The notes beneath the pieces are model-generated. The model saw only the letters and a program-made list of their open reading frames with translations, was not told the DNA's origin and ran no database searches. 64,000 bases of DNA, taken from positions 1 through 64,000 of the forward strand of contig NZ_JAZARE010000012.1 in NCBI RefSeq assembly GCF_036231905.1. Reading direction: 5' to 3'. Positions 16,820 to 25,499 of this stretch are shown here, piece by piece (the stretch's first letter is position 1; every line of letters starts with the position of its first letter). This DNA is from CAMLIZ01 sp036231905. GTDB lineage: Bacteria > Pseudomonadota > Gammaproteobacteria > Burkholderiales > Burkholderiaceae_C. The translations under genes were made by a program, and so were the position numbers.

Positions 16820-16837
16820 TCGGGCCCTCCAGAAATT

Positions 16838-16860
16838 AGGTAGTTACCCTGATACTACCT
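16838..16860. promoter_or_regulatory. 7-bp perfect inverted repeat upstream of the acetyltransferase gene
   Basis: AGGTAGT (16838-16844) and ACTACCT (16854-16860) are separated by nine bases and lie 19-41 bp upstream of the acetyltransferase start. The size and position suit a dimeric repressor site. No T-run, so not a terminator. No protein can be named for it. Confidence 0.35.
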
Positions 16861-16939
16861 GAGCTGACTGGGGAGCGTGCTCCACTGCTGCGCTGCAGCA
16901 ACCCCGCGGAGTGGCTGGCGCCGAGTGGCTCGCCTGCGC

Positions 16940-16976
16940 TATACTGGCGGGCTTTCCCGTCAACGGCGAGGGAAAG
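16940..16976 (+). promoter_or_regulatory. rplM promoter -10 and 5' leader hairpin
   Basis: tatact (16940-16945) is a good -10 hexamer with only a weak -35 (tggcgc about 18 bases upstream). A perfect 7-bp hairpin, ctttccc (16952-16958) with gggaaag (16970-16976), would form right at the 5' end of the transcript. The leader to rplM is then about 140 nt, long enough for feedback control by a ribosomal protein, as known for rplM leaders elsewhere; that part is inference. Confidence 0.45.
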
Positions 16977-17093
16977 GCGCGTTCCGAGAGGCCACCTGAC
17001 TGAAGTGGCACCGACGAAGCGATCAAGACATTTTCGCCGTGAACCGGTGTGCCGCCCTCTGCAGTCTGCGGCGCGCCCCATTGAAAGACCCTC

Positions 17094-17522
17094 ATGAAGA
17101 CCTTCAGCGCCAAACCGGCCGAGGTGAAGCACGAGTGGTTTGTGATTGACGCCACCGACAAGGTGCTCGGACGTGTTGCCAGCGAAGTGGCACTCCGTTT
17201 GCGCGGCAAGCACAAGGCCATCTACACGCCTCACGTCGATACCGGTGATTTCATCGTCGTCGTCAATGCCGACAAGCTCCGTGTCACGGGCAACAAGGCC
17301 ACCGACAAGGTGTACTACCGTCACTCGGGCTTCCCCGGCGGCATCTATGCCACCAAGTTCAAGGACATGCAGGCCAAGCACCCCGGCCGCGCACTGGAGA
17401 AGGCCGTCAAGGGCATGCTCCCCAAGGGTCCTCTGGGCTACGCGATGGTGAAGAAGCTGAAGGTGTACGCCGGTGGAACCCACCCGCACACCGCCCAGCA
17501 ACCCAAGGTCCTCGAGATCTAA
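17094..17522 (+). CDS. rplM: 50S ribosomal protein L13
   Basis: The 142-residue product MKTFSAKPAEVKHEWFVIDA... is full-length L13, with the conserved LGRVASEVALRLRGKHK, YRHSGFPGG and VYAGGTHPHTAQQP segments. It is an early-assembling large-subunit protein. rpsI follows 10 bp after the stop with its own aaggag site, the universal rplM-rpsI pair. Codon use is strongly biased to the preferred set. Confidence 0.98.
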   Translation: MKTFSAKPAEVKHEWFVIDATDKVLGRVASEVALRLRGKHKAIYTPHVDTGDFIVVVNADKLRVTGNKATDKVYYRHSGFPGGIYATKFKDMQAKHPGRALEKAVKGMLPKGPLGYAMVKKLKVYAGGTHPHTAQQPKVLEI

Positions 17523-17532
17523 GGAGCGGTTG

Positions 17533-17925
17533 ATGATCGGAAATTGGAACTACGGCACCGGCCGCCGCAAGTCGTCGGTGGCCCGGGTGTTCATGAAGAA
17601 GGGCACCGGCCAGATCACGGTGAACGGCAAGACGGTGGACGAGTACTTCGGCCGCCAGACGTCGATCATGATCGTCAAGCAGCCCCTGTACCTGACCAAC
17701 AACGTCGAAGCCTTCGACATCAAGGTCAACGTCAAGGGTGGCGGTGAGTCCGGCCAGGCCGGCGCCGTGCGCCACGGCATCACCCGTGCGCTGATCGACT
17801 ATGACGCAGCGCTCAAGGGCGAACTGAGCCACGCCGGCTTCGTGACCCGTGACGCCCGTGAAGTCGAGCGCAAGAAGGTCGGCCTGCACGGCGCCCGCCG
17901 TCGCAAGCAGTTCAGCAAGCGCTAA
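17533..17925 (+). CDS. rpsI: 30S ribosomal protein S9
   Basis: The 130-residue product MIGNWNYGTGRRKSSVARVF... is S9 with its C-terminal tail ending GARRRKQFSKR, which reaches the P-site tRNA in the ribosome. The ATG at 17533 follows aaggag by seven bases; upstream in-frame starts lie inside rplM. It is co-transcribed with rplM. A palindrome-rich spacer and an intrinsic terminator follow. Confidence 0.98.
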   Translation: MIGNWNYGTGRRKSSVARVFMKKGTGQITVNGKTVDEYFGRQTSIMIVKQPLYLTNNVEAFDIKVNVKGGGESGQAGAVRHGITRALIDYDAALKGELSHAGFVTRDAREVERKKVGLHGARRRKQFSKR

Positions 17926-17940
17926 GTGTTGGCCCCCGGG

Positions 17941-17975
17941 CTGCGGAGTACCGCAGTCCACCCCCCGAGGGGGTG
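17941..17975. repeat. Palindromic intergenic element
   Basis: Two hairpins in a row, ctgcgg-agta-ccgcag (17941-17956) and caccccc-cga-gggggtg (17959-17975), followed by a ccgcccttgcttggggcggc stem. GC-rich palindromes of this style are common between genes in comamonads, from memory. A related element is at about 30605-30702 in this window. The role is unknown. Confidence 0.5.
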
Positions 17976-18017
17976 CCGCCCTTGCTTGGGGCGGCCCGGC
18001 GCGGCGGGCGGCACCTG

Positions 18018-18080
18018 CCCTGCAAGGGTGGCCAGCCGCTCTGTCAGGGTGGCCCCCTACCCTGCAAGGGTGGACGCAGC
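18018..18080 (+). repeat. Three tandem units of exactly 21 bp
   Basis: The motif ccctgcaagggtgg at 18018 and 18060, with a variant ctctgtcagggtgg at 18039, starts every 21 bp. Units 1 and 3 contain the palindrome ccctgcaaggg. The rest of each unit is not conserved. The array lies between rpsI and the terminator before erpA. Confidence 0.8.
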
Positions 18081-18094
18081 CCCCGGACCGCACG

Positions 18095-18129
18095 ACAAAG
18101 CCGCTCTTTCCGGGCGGCTTTGTGCTTTT
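18095..18129 (+). terminator. Rho-independent terminator of rplM-rpsI
   Basis: A perfect 10-bp stem (acaaagccgc at 18095-18104 with gcggctttgt at 18114-18123) around a 9-base loop, followed by gctttt. It ends the ribosomal-protein transcript 170 bp after rpsI and insulates erpA. Confidence 0.88.
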
Positions 18130-18188
18130 CAAACCGGCGTCCATCCCCATCTATGGGATCATTCCGCCTCTAGCCAGGAGTTTTTGCC

Positions 18189-18557
18189 ATGAGCGCCGTT
18201 GCCGAACAGACCCCCACCACCGAGATGCCCGCGCCGCTGATCTTCACCGACAGCGCAGCCGCCAAGGTGGCCGATCTGGTCGCCGAAGAAGGCAATCCTG
18301 AACTCAAGCTGCGCGTCTTCGTGCAAGGCGGCGGCTGCTCGGGTTTCCAGTACGGTTTCACTTTCGACGAGATCGTGAACGAGGACGACACCCAGATGTC
18401 CAAGAACGGTGTCACCCTGCTGATCGATGCGATGAGCCTGCAGTACCTGATGGGCGCCGAGATCGACTACAAGGAAGACCTGCAGGGCGCGCAGTTCGTG
18501 ATCAAGAACCCGAACGCCACCACCACCTGCGGTTGCGGCTCGAGCTTCTCCGCCTGA
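18189..18557 (+). CDS. erpA: Iron-sulfur cluster insertion protein ErpA
   Basis: A 122-residue A-type Fe-S carrier. The three conserved cysteines are visible in GGGCSGFQY and in CGCGSSF at the C terminus. ErpA delivers [4Fe-4S] or [2Fe-2S] clusters to target enzymes. The N-terminal 15 residues are variable as usual. The start has aggag seven to eight bases upstream. It is a single-gene unit bounded by terminators on both sides, in the frequent betaproteobacterial setting between rpsI and anmK. Confidence 0.96.
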   Translation: MSAVAEQTPTTEMPAPLIFTDSAAAKVADLVAEEGNPELKLRVFVQGGGCSGFQYGFTFDEIVNEDDTQMSKNGVTLLIDAMSLQYLMGAEIDYKEDLQGAQFVIKNPNATTTCGCGSSFSA

Positions 18558-18576
18558 GGCCAACCCGCGCAACATG

Positions 18577-18600
18577 AAGCCGCCCACGGGCGGCTTTTTT
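18577..18600 (+). terminator. Rho-independent terminator of erpA
   Basis: aagccgccc (18577-18585) pairs with gggcggctt (18588-18596), followed by a run of six T. It lies 20 bp after the erpA stop and 7 bp before the convergent anmK stop. Confidence 0.9.
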
Positions 18601-18606
18601 CATGGC

Positions 18607-19716
18607 TCAGCGCGGGTACAGCGCGCCGAGGACGCGTGGTCCGCGGGCGCCGGTGGCTTCGACCCGGTTGCCGGGTTCCCGCTCGCAGAACGCATGCGCC
18701 AGCCAGGCGAACGCGGCGGCCTCCACCTGCATCGGCGGCAGGCCGCGCACCGCGGTGCTGTGCACCTGCATGTCGGGCAGCCGGTGCTGCAGGCGGGCCA
18801 GCAGGTCTTCGTTGAAGGCGCCGCCGCCGCACACCAGCAGTTCGGCCGTCCCTGTGCCATGCCGGGTTAGGTCGTCGGCAACCGCGCAGGCGCTGAACTC
18901 AGCCAGCGTCGCCTGAACGTCCTGCGGCGCGGCGCCTGCCGCGTGCGCAGCCAGAAAGGGCGCCAGCCAGGCGAGATTGAACAGGTCGCGTCCGGTGCTC
19001 TTGGGCGGCGGTTTGTGCAGGTAGGGCTCGCTGAGCAGGGCGGCCAGCAAGGGCACAAGTACCTGCCCGCTCGCCGCCCAGCGGCCGCCGTCGTCGTAGG
19101 GCTGGCCGGTGTGCTGTTCGCACCAACCATCCAGCAGGGCATTGGCCGGGCCGCAGTCGAAGCCGCGCACGGACCCAATGGGGTCGATGAGGCTCAGGTT
19201 GCTGATGCCGCCCAGGTTGAGCACCGCCACCGCTTCGCCAGCCCGGGCGAACATGGCGGCGTGGAAGGCGGGCACCAGCGGTGCGCCTTGCCCGCCGGCC
19301 GCGACGTCGCGGCTGCGGAAATCGCACACCACGTCGATGCCGGTGCACTCCGCCAGCAGGGCGCCGTTGTTGATCTGCAGCGTGTAGCCCAGGCCGTCGA
19401 AATCGCCGGGGCGATGGCGCACGGTCTGCCCATGGGCGCCGATGGCGCGCACGGCGGTGGCCGGCGTATCGCCGTCGCGCAGCACCGTTTGCACCACCCG
19501 CGTATAGGCCTGGACCAGCCGATTGGCGGCGAGTGCGGCCCGATGCAGCTCGTTGTCGCCCGGTCGGTTCAGCGCCAGCAGTTCGGCCCGCAGCGGCGCG
19601 TCGAACGCTTCGTAGCCGTGGGCGAGCACCCGCAGCCCGTGTTCGCCGATGTCGGCCAGCACGGCGTCGGCCCCGTCCAGCGAGGTGCCGGACATGAGGC
19701 CGATGTACAGGGGCAT
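18607..19716 (-). CDS. anmK: Anhydro-N-acetylmuramic acid kinase
   Basis: A 369-residue sugar kinase of the AnmK family: the ATP-binding start LYIGLMSGTSLDG (3-15), GAHGQTVRHRP in the middle, NLGGISNLS and the late CGGGAFN. It cleaves the anhydro ring and phosphorylates anhMurNAc to MurNAc-6-P during recycling of the cell wall. The ATG at 19716 gives the canonical N terminus; the open frame upstream overlaps the M23 gene and is not used. It is 37 bp downstream of an M23 peptidase gene on the same strand, a wall-recycling pair. Confidence 0.95.
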   Translation of the reverse strand: MPLYIGLMSGTSLDGADAVLADIGEHGLRVLAHGYEAFDAPLRAELLALNRPGDNELHRAALAANRLVQAYTRVVQTVLRDGDTPATAVRAIGAHGQTVRHRPGDFDGLGYTLQINNGALLAECTGIDVVCDFRSRDVAAGGQGAPLVPAFHAAMFARAGEAVAVLNLGGISNLSLIDPIGSVRGFDCGPANALLDGWCEQHTGQPYDDGGRWAASGQVLVPLLAALLSEPYLHKPPPKSTGRDLFNLAWLAPFLAAHAAGAAPQDVQATLAEFSACAVADDLTRHGTGTAELLVCGGGAFNEDLLARLQHRLPDMQVHSTAVRGLPPMQVEAAAFAWLAHAFCEREPGNRVEATGARGPRVLGALYPR

Positions 19717-19753
19717 GGATGCGGACGGCGGCCGGGTGCGGCCGCCGTGCTGC

Positions 19754-21130
19754 TTATTCGATGGAGCGGCTGGCGCCCGCCATGGACGCAGCCACTTCAA
19801 GCTGCGCCTTGGCACTCTTGGCAAGCGCGGCGAACTGCGCGCGCGCGCCCGGCGCGATGGTGAGCGTCTCCGAGGCCTTGGCGATTTTCAGCGGATCCTC
19901 GTGCTGCCCCTTGACGCGGAATTCGAAGTGCAGGTGAGGGCCGGTGGCCCAGCCGGTGGCGCCCACCGCGCCGATGCGCTGGGCCTGCTCCACACGCTGA
20001 CCGGTGCGCACGTCGATGCGGCTGAGGTGGGCGTACAGGGTGGTGCGGTCGTTGCTGTGCCGGACGATCACCACGTTGCCGTAGCCGTTCTGCACGCCGG
20101 CAAAGTCGACCACGCCCTCGCCGACCACGCGCACCGGCGTGCCGGTGGGGGCGCCGTAGTCCACGCCCAGGTGCTGGCGCCAGGTCTGCGCAATCGGGTG
20201 GAAGCGCATCGCGAACCCGGAGGTCACGCGGGAAAACTCCATCGGGCTGGCCAGGAACGAGCGGCGCTTGCTCTGGCCGTCGAAGCCGAAGTAGCTGCCC
20301 TTGCTGCTGGCATCGCGGTACCACATCGACTGGTAGGCGCGGCCGTTGTTCACGAACTCGGCCGCCAGCACCTGGCCGGCGGCCTGGTTCCAGGTGACCG
20401 GCTCGCCGTCCGCCGTCAGCGCTTCGTACACCACGCTGAAGGTGGCGCCTTTGCGCAGCTCGCGATGGAAGTCGATGTCGGTGGCGAACATGTCCGCCAG
20501 CTGGTTGGCCACGCCGTCCGGGATGTGGGCGTCGTCGGTGGCGGCAAACAGGGACGTGCGGATGGTGCCGCTGCCCAGCTTGACCTGGGTCTGCAGCGGG
20601 GCGCTTTCCACCTTTGCCTGCCAGCTGCCGGCGGCTTGCTGCACGGTAAGGCGAGTGAAATGGGTGGCTGCCTGCTCGCTGCGTTCGGCGGGGTAGCGGG
20701 CGACCAGCTCGATGAGCTGGCCTTCGGCATTGGCGCGCACCTGCACCATCTTGCCGGCACGGCCTTCCAGCAGGCGGCGCGCGGTGGGGTCGCGGCGCAG
20801 GAAGGCGGCGGCGGCCGGGTCGGACACACCCAGGCGCTGCAACAGGCTGTCAGCGGTGTCGCTGGCGCGGGTGAGGTCGCTGCGCGAGAGTTCGAGCGCG
20901 TGTTCGGCCAGTGCGTCCAGCTGAGCCTGGATGCCGTCCGGTGTGACGGTTTCGGTCACCAGGTGCTTGGGCAGGTCGGCCGCGTCCGGCGCCAGCGGGG
21001 CGATACCGAACGCGGTGACGCCGAAGCCGCCCAGCAGCATGACCACCGCGGTGGCGATGCTGCGCGGATGGCGCTTCAGGAATTCGCGGGTGGCGGTGGA
21101 CGCCAGCGACAACTGTCCCAACAGACTCAC
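19754..21130 (-). CDS. M23 family peptidoglycan endopeptidase
   Basis: A 458-residue cell-wall endopeptidase. A membrane segment lies at about 25-45 (ATAVVMLLGGFGVTAFGIAPL), followed by an OapA/LysM-like linker region and the LytM (M23) domain from about 305 to 420. The zinc ligands can be seen as H in TSGFAMRFHP, HLGVDYGAPTGTP and in GPHLHFEF (about 408-415), so the site is intact. It is anchored in the inner membrane facing the periplasm and cuts peptide cross-links. It is divergent from tyrS, as in many betaproteobacteria. Confidence 0.92.
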   Translation of the reverse strand: MSLLGQLSLASTATREFLKRHPRSIATAVVMLLGGFGVTAFGIAPLAPDAADLPKHLVTETVTPDGIQAQLDALAEHALELSRSDLTRASDTADSLLQRLGVSDPAAAAFLRRDPTARRLLEGRAGKMVQVRANAEGQLIELVARYPAERSEQAATHFTRLTVQQAAGSWQAKVESAPLQTQVKLGSGTIRTSLFAATDDAHIPDGVANQLADMFATDIDFHRELRKGATFSVVYEALTADGEPVTWNQAAGQVLAAEFVNNGRAYQSMWYRDASSKGSYFGFDGQSKRRSFLASPMEFSRVTSGFAMRFHPIAQTWRQHLGVDYGAPTGTPVRVVGEGVVDFAGVQNGYGNVVIVRHSNDRTTLYAHLSRIDVRTGQRVEQAQRIGAVGATGWATGPHLHFEFRVKGQHEDPLKIAKASETLTIAPGARAQFAALAKSAKAQLEVAASMAGASRSIE

Positions 21131-21338
21131 GTGACTTCAGGCCCCGAGCCGACGGCTCCTTGACTTCGTGTGATGCGACGCAGCGAGTGTGGCTGCGTGC
21201 GAGGATGCAGAACGGGTGTCGCCTAGAATTTGGCCACCGCTGGCAGCGGCTGGGCACCCGTGTGACGGTCTGGTGACCGCGGGGCAGTATAACAACCGCC
21301 TCTTTCGGCAAAAGCGTCAAAAACCCCGTAATTTCCTT

Positions 21339-22589
21339 ATGTCACAGACAGTTTCGTCCGCGGAAACCGCGCAAAAGAAGTACCCGGTGACCGATGCGGT
21401 GCGGCACGCGCTGGCGGTGTCGCTGCGCGGCTGCGACGAACTGCTGCCCCAGGGCGAATGGGAAACCAAGCTCGCGCGTGCCGAGGCCACCGGCCAGCCG
21501 CTGCGCATCAAGCTCGGCCTGGACCCGACCGCGCCGGACCTGCACCTGGGCCACACCGTGGTGCTGAACAAGATGCGCCAGCTGCAAGACCTGGGGCATC
21601 GGGTGATCTTCCTGATCGGCGACTTCACCTCGACGATCGGTGACCCGTCCGGGCGCAACAGCACGCGCCCGCCGCTGACGCGCGAGCAGATCGAGGAGAA
21701 CGCGAAGACCTACTTCGCGCAGGCCAGCATGGTGCTGGACGCGGACAAGACCGAGATCCGCTACAACTCCGAATGGAGCGACCTGCTGGGTGCACGCGGC
21801 ATGATCCAGCTGGCCGCGAAGTACACGGTGGCGCGCATGCTGGAGCGCGACGACTTCACCAAGCGCTTCAAGGCCGGCGTGCCGATCAGCGTGCATGAAT
21901 TCCTGTATCCGCTGATGCAGGGCTACGACTCGGTGGCGCTGAAGAGCGACCTGGAGCTCGGCGGCACCGACCAGAAGTTCAACCTGCTGATGGGCCGTGC
22001 GCTGCAGGCCGAATACGGCCAGGAGCCGCAGTGCATCCTGACCATGCCGCTGCTCGAAGGGCTGGACGGCGTGGAGAAGATGTCCAAGAGCAAGGGCAAC
22101 TACGTCGGCATCACCGAGCCGCCGAACACCATGTTCGCCAAGCTGCTGTCCATCAGCGACGCGCTGATGTGGAAGTACTTCGCGCTGCTGAGCTTCCGCC
22201 CGGAGGCGGAGATCGACCAGCTGCGCGCCGAGGTGGCGGCCGGGCGCAACCCCAAGGACGCCAAGGTGCTGCTGGCCAAGGAGATCACCGCGCGCTTCCA
22301 CAGCGCCCAGGCGGCCGACGCGGCGGAAGCGGACTTCAACAACCGCGCCCGCGGCGGCATCCCGGACGACATTCCGGAGATCGCCGTGCAGGGCGCGCCC
22401 ATCGGCATCGGCGCCTTGCTCAAGCAGGCCAACCTGGTGCCGTCCACCAGCGAGGCGCTGCGCATGATCGAGCAGGGCGGCGTGCGCATCGACGGCACGG
22501 TCATCAGCGACAAGGGGCTCAAGGTGAACGCAGGAACCATGGTGCTGCAGGTGGGCAAGCGCAAGTTTGCGCGGGTGACCCTGTCATGA
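21339..22589 (+). CDS. tyrS: Tyrosine--tRNA ligase
   Basis: A 416-residue class I synthetase that charges tRNA-Tyr. The HIGH-type motif is HLGH at 69-72, the KMSKS motif is exact at 247-251, and an S4 RNA-binding domain closes the protein (LRMIEQGGVRIDGTVI). KMSKS rather than KFGKT points to the TyrZ-like subgroup. The ATG at 21339 follows an AT-rich stretch; a longer in-frame start at 21189 would run through the promoter region and is rejected. It starts an operon with three more genes, overlapping the next start by ATGA. Confidence 0.97.
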   Translation: MSQTVSSAETAQKKYPVTDAVRHALAVSLRGCDELLPQGEWETKLARAEATGQPLRIKLGLDPTAPDLHLGHTVVLNKMRQLQDLGHRVIFLIGDFTSTIGDPSGRNSTRPPLTREQIEENAKTYFAQASMVLDADKTEIRYNSEWSDLLGARGMIQLAAKYTVARMLERDDFTKRFKAGVPISVHEFLYPLMQGYDSVALKSDLELGGTDQKFNLLMGRALQAEYGQEPQCILTMPLLEGLDGVEKMSKSKGNYVGITEPPNTMFAKLLSISDALMWKYFALLSFRPEAEIDQLRAEVAAGRNPKDAKVLLAKEITARFHSAQAADAAEADFNNRARGGIPDDIPEIAVQGAPIGIGALLKQANLVPSTSEALRMIEQGGVRIDGTVISDKGLKVNAGTMVLQVGKRKFARVTLS

Positions 22590-22954
22590 ACCGGCTGCGG
22601 CGGGCCGGTTGCCTGGCGCTGCTGGTGGCGCTGTCCGGCCATGCCGCTTCGGTGCCGTCTGCGGCCGAACAGGCGCGCATCGACCGCCTGATCGACGCGG
22701 TGGCGCAGAACAAGCAGGCGCGCTTTGTGCGCAACGGCAGCGACTACAGCCCGGCCGATGCGGCCGATTTCCTGCGCCGCAAGCTCGATGCCTATGGCGA
22801 CCGGGTGAAGACGGTGAACGACTTCATCGAGCTGATCGCCAGCAAGTCCTCCACCAGCGGGCAGATCTACAAGGTGCGGCTGGCCGATGGCCGCGAGGTG
22901 CCGAGCGGCGACTTCCTGCGCGCCGAGCTGGCGCGCATCGAGGCCGTGCGCTGA
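22586..22954 (+). CDS. DUF5329 family (YfeK-like) periplasmic protein
   Basis: A 122-residue protein with an N-terminal signal peptide (RRAGCLALLVALSGHAA) and a short domain: IDRLIDAVAQNKQARFVRNG, then SPADAADFLRRKLDAYGDRV and FIELIASKSSTSGQIYKVR. This matches DUF5329, the family of E. coli YfeK, whose function is not known. It overlaps the tyrS stop by four bases and lies 7 bp before the cation-efflux gene. Confidence 0.82.
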   Translation: MNRLRRAGCLALLVALSGHAASVPSAAEQARIDRLIDAVAQNKQARFVRNGSDYSPADAADFLRRKLDAYGDRVKTVNDFIELIASKSSTSGQIYKVRLADGREVPSGDFLRAELARIEAVR

Positions 22955-22961
22955 ACCGCTG

Positions 22962-23852
22962 ATGCAGGTTCGCGGCTACCTGAAGCTGTCGGTCGCCGCC
23001 GCGGTGACCACCATCTCACTGAAGACGGCCGCCTGGGCCTTCACCGGCTCGGTGGGCCTGCTGTCCGACGCGCTCGAATCGTTCGTGAACCTCGCGGCGG
23101 CAGTGTTCGCGTTGTGGATCGTGGGCATTGCGGACGCGCCACCGGACGAGGAGCACCCCTTCGGCCATCGCAAGGCGGAGTACTTTTCGGCGGGGTTCGA
23201 AGGCCTGCTCATCCTGGGTGCTGCGGTGGGCATCGTATGGGCCGCGATCGAGCGGCTGCTGCATCCGCGGGCGCTGGAGGCGCTGGGCTGGGGCGCCAGC
23301 CTCACCCTGCTGGCCACGGCGGTGAACGGGCTGCTCGCCTGGCGCATGCTGGCTGCGGCACGCACCCACCGCAGCATCGTGCTGGAAGCCGATGCACGGC
23401 ATCTGTTCACCGATGTCTGGACCTCCGTCGGCGTGGTGGCCGGTGTGCTGCTGGTGCCACTCACCGGCTGGTTGTGGCTGGACCCACTGCTGGCGATCGG
23501 CGTGGCGCTGAATATCACGCGCGAAGGTGCGTCGCTGGTGCACCGGTCGGTCGATGGCCTGATGGACCGCGCGATGGCGCCGGGCGACCAGGCGCAGGTG
23601 CGTGAGCTGGTGGAGCGCACCCTGGCGCGCCAGCATGCGGAAGCCGCGCTCACGCGGCTGCGTACGCGCATCGTGGGCAGCCGGCGCCATGCCGAGCTGC
23701 GCTGCGACGTGCCATCCCAGTGGACCATGCAGCGTGCCGCGCGCCTGCGCCAGGACTTGCTGGCCGAACTGCAGGGGCGTTTTCCCGACATGGAGGTGCT
23801 GGTGGAACTGCATCCGCTGGCCGATGCCCCGCTGCAGGAGGCAGCCCGATGA
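22962..23852 (+). CDS. Cation diffusion facilitator (metal efflux)
   Basis: A 296-residue CDF transporter. Metal-site motifs of the family appear as SDALESFVN in the second membrane helix, HPFGHRKAEY in the following loop and EADARHLFTDVWTS in the fifth helix. The C-terminal cytoplasmic domain (from about 205) holds the usual alpha-beta fold. CDF proteins exchange Zn, Fe, Mn or Co for protons; the ion cannot be read from sequence alone. It is within the tyrS-dtd operon, its stop overlapping the dtd start by ATGA. Confidence 0.9.
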   Translation: MQVRGYLKLSVAAAVTTISLKTAAWAFTGSVGLLSDALESFVNLAAAVFALWIVGIADAPPDEEHPFGHRKAEYFSAGFEGLLILGAAVGIVWAAIERLLHPRALEALGWGASLTLLATAVNGLLAWRMLAAARTHRSIVLEADARHLFTDVWTSVGVVAGVLLVPLTGWLWLDPLLAIGVALNITREGASLVHRSVDGLMDRAMAPGDQAQVRELVERTLARQHAEAALTRLRTRIVGSRRHAELRCDVPSQWTMQRAARLRQDLLAELQGRFPDMEVLVELHPLADAPLQEAAR

Positions 23853-24310
23853 AGGCCCTGGTGCAACGTGTGCGCGAGGCGCGTGTGGAGGTCGATGGCC
23901 ACGCCGTCGGCGCCATCGGCCCCGGCCTGCTGGTGCTGGTGTGTGCGATGAAGGGCGACACCGACGCTCATGCCGAGCGGCTGGTAGCCAAGCTGCTGAA
24001 GCTGCGCATCTTCAGCGACGAGCAGGGCCGCATGAACCGCAGCGTGCAGGACCTGGACGGCCAGGGCCGCGCGGGTGGCCTGCTCATCGTGTCGCAGTTC
24101 ACCCTGGCCGCGGACACTGCCGGCGGCAACCGTCCGAGCTTCACGCTGGCGGCCGCGCCCGACGAAGGCCGCCGGCTCTATGAGCTGGTGCTGCGCCGCG
24201 CCACCGAGCTGCATCCGCAGGTGGCGCAGGGGCAGTTCGCGGCCCACATGCAGGTGCACCTGGTCAACGACGGGCCGGTGACCATTCCGATCGACATCGA
24301 CAAGGCCTGA
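23849..24310 (+). CDS. dtd: D-aminoacyl-tRNA deacylase
   Basis: A 153-residue DTD enzyme that hydrolyses D-aminoacyl-tRNA, including D-Tyr-tRNA, matching the tyrS gene of the same operon. The active-site SQFTLAAD (about 78-85) and NRPSFTLAA (about 92-100, replacing the frequent GxRPxF) are present, as is MKALVQRV at the start. The ATG overlaps the stop of the transporter gene. A shared terminator follows. Confidence 0.95.
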   Translation: MKALVQRVREARVEVDGHAVGAIGPGLLVLVCAMKGDTDAHAERLVAKLLKLRIFSDEQGRMNRSVQDLDGQGRAGGLLIVSQFTLAADTAGGNRPSFTLAAAPDEGRRLYELVLRRATELHPQVAQGQFAAHMQVHLVNDGPVTIPIDIDKA

Positions 24311-24321
24311 CGACGCCAATG

Positions 24322-24346
24322 AAAAAGCCACCCGGAGGTGGCTTGG
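24322..24346. terminator. Bidirectional terminator between dtd and the Bug-type gene
   Basis: aagccacc (24325-24332) pairs with ggtggctt (24337-24344) around a cgga loop. On the minus strand the stem runs into ctttttc, so it ends the convergent binding-protein gene well; on the plus strand the tail is weaker. Confidence 0.8.
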
Positions 24347-24363
24347 GCCGGAGCTGCGCAGGG

Positions 24364-25335
24364 TCAGTCGGCGTACTGGCCGGCCGCCTTGATGACCGGG
24401 CCCCACTTGTTGATCTCGGACTCCACGAACTTCTTGTGCTCGGCACCACCCACCCGGTTGTCGGTGACGATCACGGCGCCCAGCGCTTCTTCGCGCTTGA
24501 TGAACTCCGCATCCTTCAGTGCCACCTTCAGCGCGGCATTGATCTTGTCGAGCACCGGCTTCGGCGTGCCCTTGGGCGCGTACAGCGCATGCCAGATCGT
24601 CACGTTGAAGCCCTTGAGCCCGGCTTCGTCCAGCGTCGGCAACTTGGCCAGCAGCGGCGCGCTCAGGCGCTTGGTGGTGGTGACCGCATACGCCTTGACC
24701 TTGCCGCTTTCGATCTGGCCGCTGGTGTTGGTGGTCTGGTCGCACATCAGGTCCACCTGGCCGCCCAGCAGGTCGGTCATGGCCGGGCCGGTGCCCTTGT
24801 ACGGCACGGTGGTCATTTCCATCTTGAGCGCGCTCTGCAGCAGCAGGCCGCACAGGTGCGAGGCCGATCCCAGGCCGGCGTGCGCGAGATTGACCTTGCC
24901 CTGGTTGGCCGCCAGCCACTTGTGCAGGTCGGCATAGTTGGCCGCGGGCAGCGAGGGCTTGCCGATGAGCGTCATCGGCACCTCGTTGATCATGCCGAGG
25001 TACTCGAAGTCGTCCAGCGTCTTGTACGGCAGGTTGCGGTACAGCGCCGGCGCGGTCGCCATGCCGATGTGGTGCAGCAGCAGCGTGTAGCCATCCGGCG
25101 AGGCCTTGGCCACGCGGCCGGCGCCCAGCGTGCCGCCGGCACCCCCCACGTTCTCGATGATCACGCTCTGGCCGCCCAGCGGCTTGCGCAGCACGTCGGC
25201 GAGGTCGCGCGCCACCTTGTCGGTGGGGCCGCCGGCAGCGAACGGCACGACGATGGTGACGGGCTTGTCGGGATAGTCGGCGAACACGGTGGTGGCTGCT
25301 GCGAGCGCCAGGCTGCCGATGAGGATTTTCTTCAT
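24364..25335 (-). CDS. Bug-family (TctC-like) tripartite tricarboxylate transporter receptor
   Basis: A 323-residue periplasmic binding protein with a clear signal peptide (MKKILIGSLALAAATTVFA). The Bug-family pattern is there: YPDKPVTIVVPFAAGGPTDKVAR, then GGAGGTLGAGRVAKA and the late AEHKKFVESEINKWGPVIKAAG. Bug receptors bind small carboxylates and are very numerous in Burkholderiales, often orphaned from their TctA/TctB membrane parts, as here. It is divergent from a LysR regulator that may control it. The ATG at 25335 has aggagtcc upstream. Confidence 0.9.
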   Translation of the reverse strand: MKKILIGSLALAAATTVFADYPDKPVTIVVPFAAGGPTDKVARDLADVLRKPLGGQSVIIENVGGAGGTLGAGRVAKASPDGYTLLLHHIGMATAPALYRNLPYKTLDDFEYLGMINEVPMTLIGKPSLPAANYADLHKWLAANQGKVNLAHAGLGSASHLCGLLLQSALKMEMTTVPYKGTGPAMTDLLGGQVDLMCDQTTNTSGQIESGKVKAYAVTTTKRLSAPLLAKLPTLDEAGLKGFNVTIWHALYAPKGTPKPVLDKINAALKVALKDAEFIKREEALGAVIVTDNRVGGAEHKKFVESEINKWGPVIKAAGQYAD

Positions 25336-25499
25336 GGGGACTCCTTGCCGCTGACGGCGATGGACGGTATGCCGCCATGCTACGGCGTGGCACCGCGCGT
25401 GTTCATCGGGAACTACGTAGGGGTGTGCCCCAGGCAGGCAGTCCGGCTGCGCGGCCCGCATGCACGCCCGCATAATCGCCCCGCACCGGCAACCCATCC

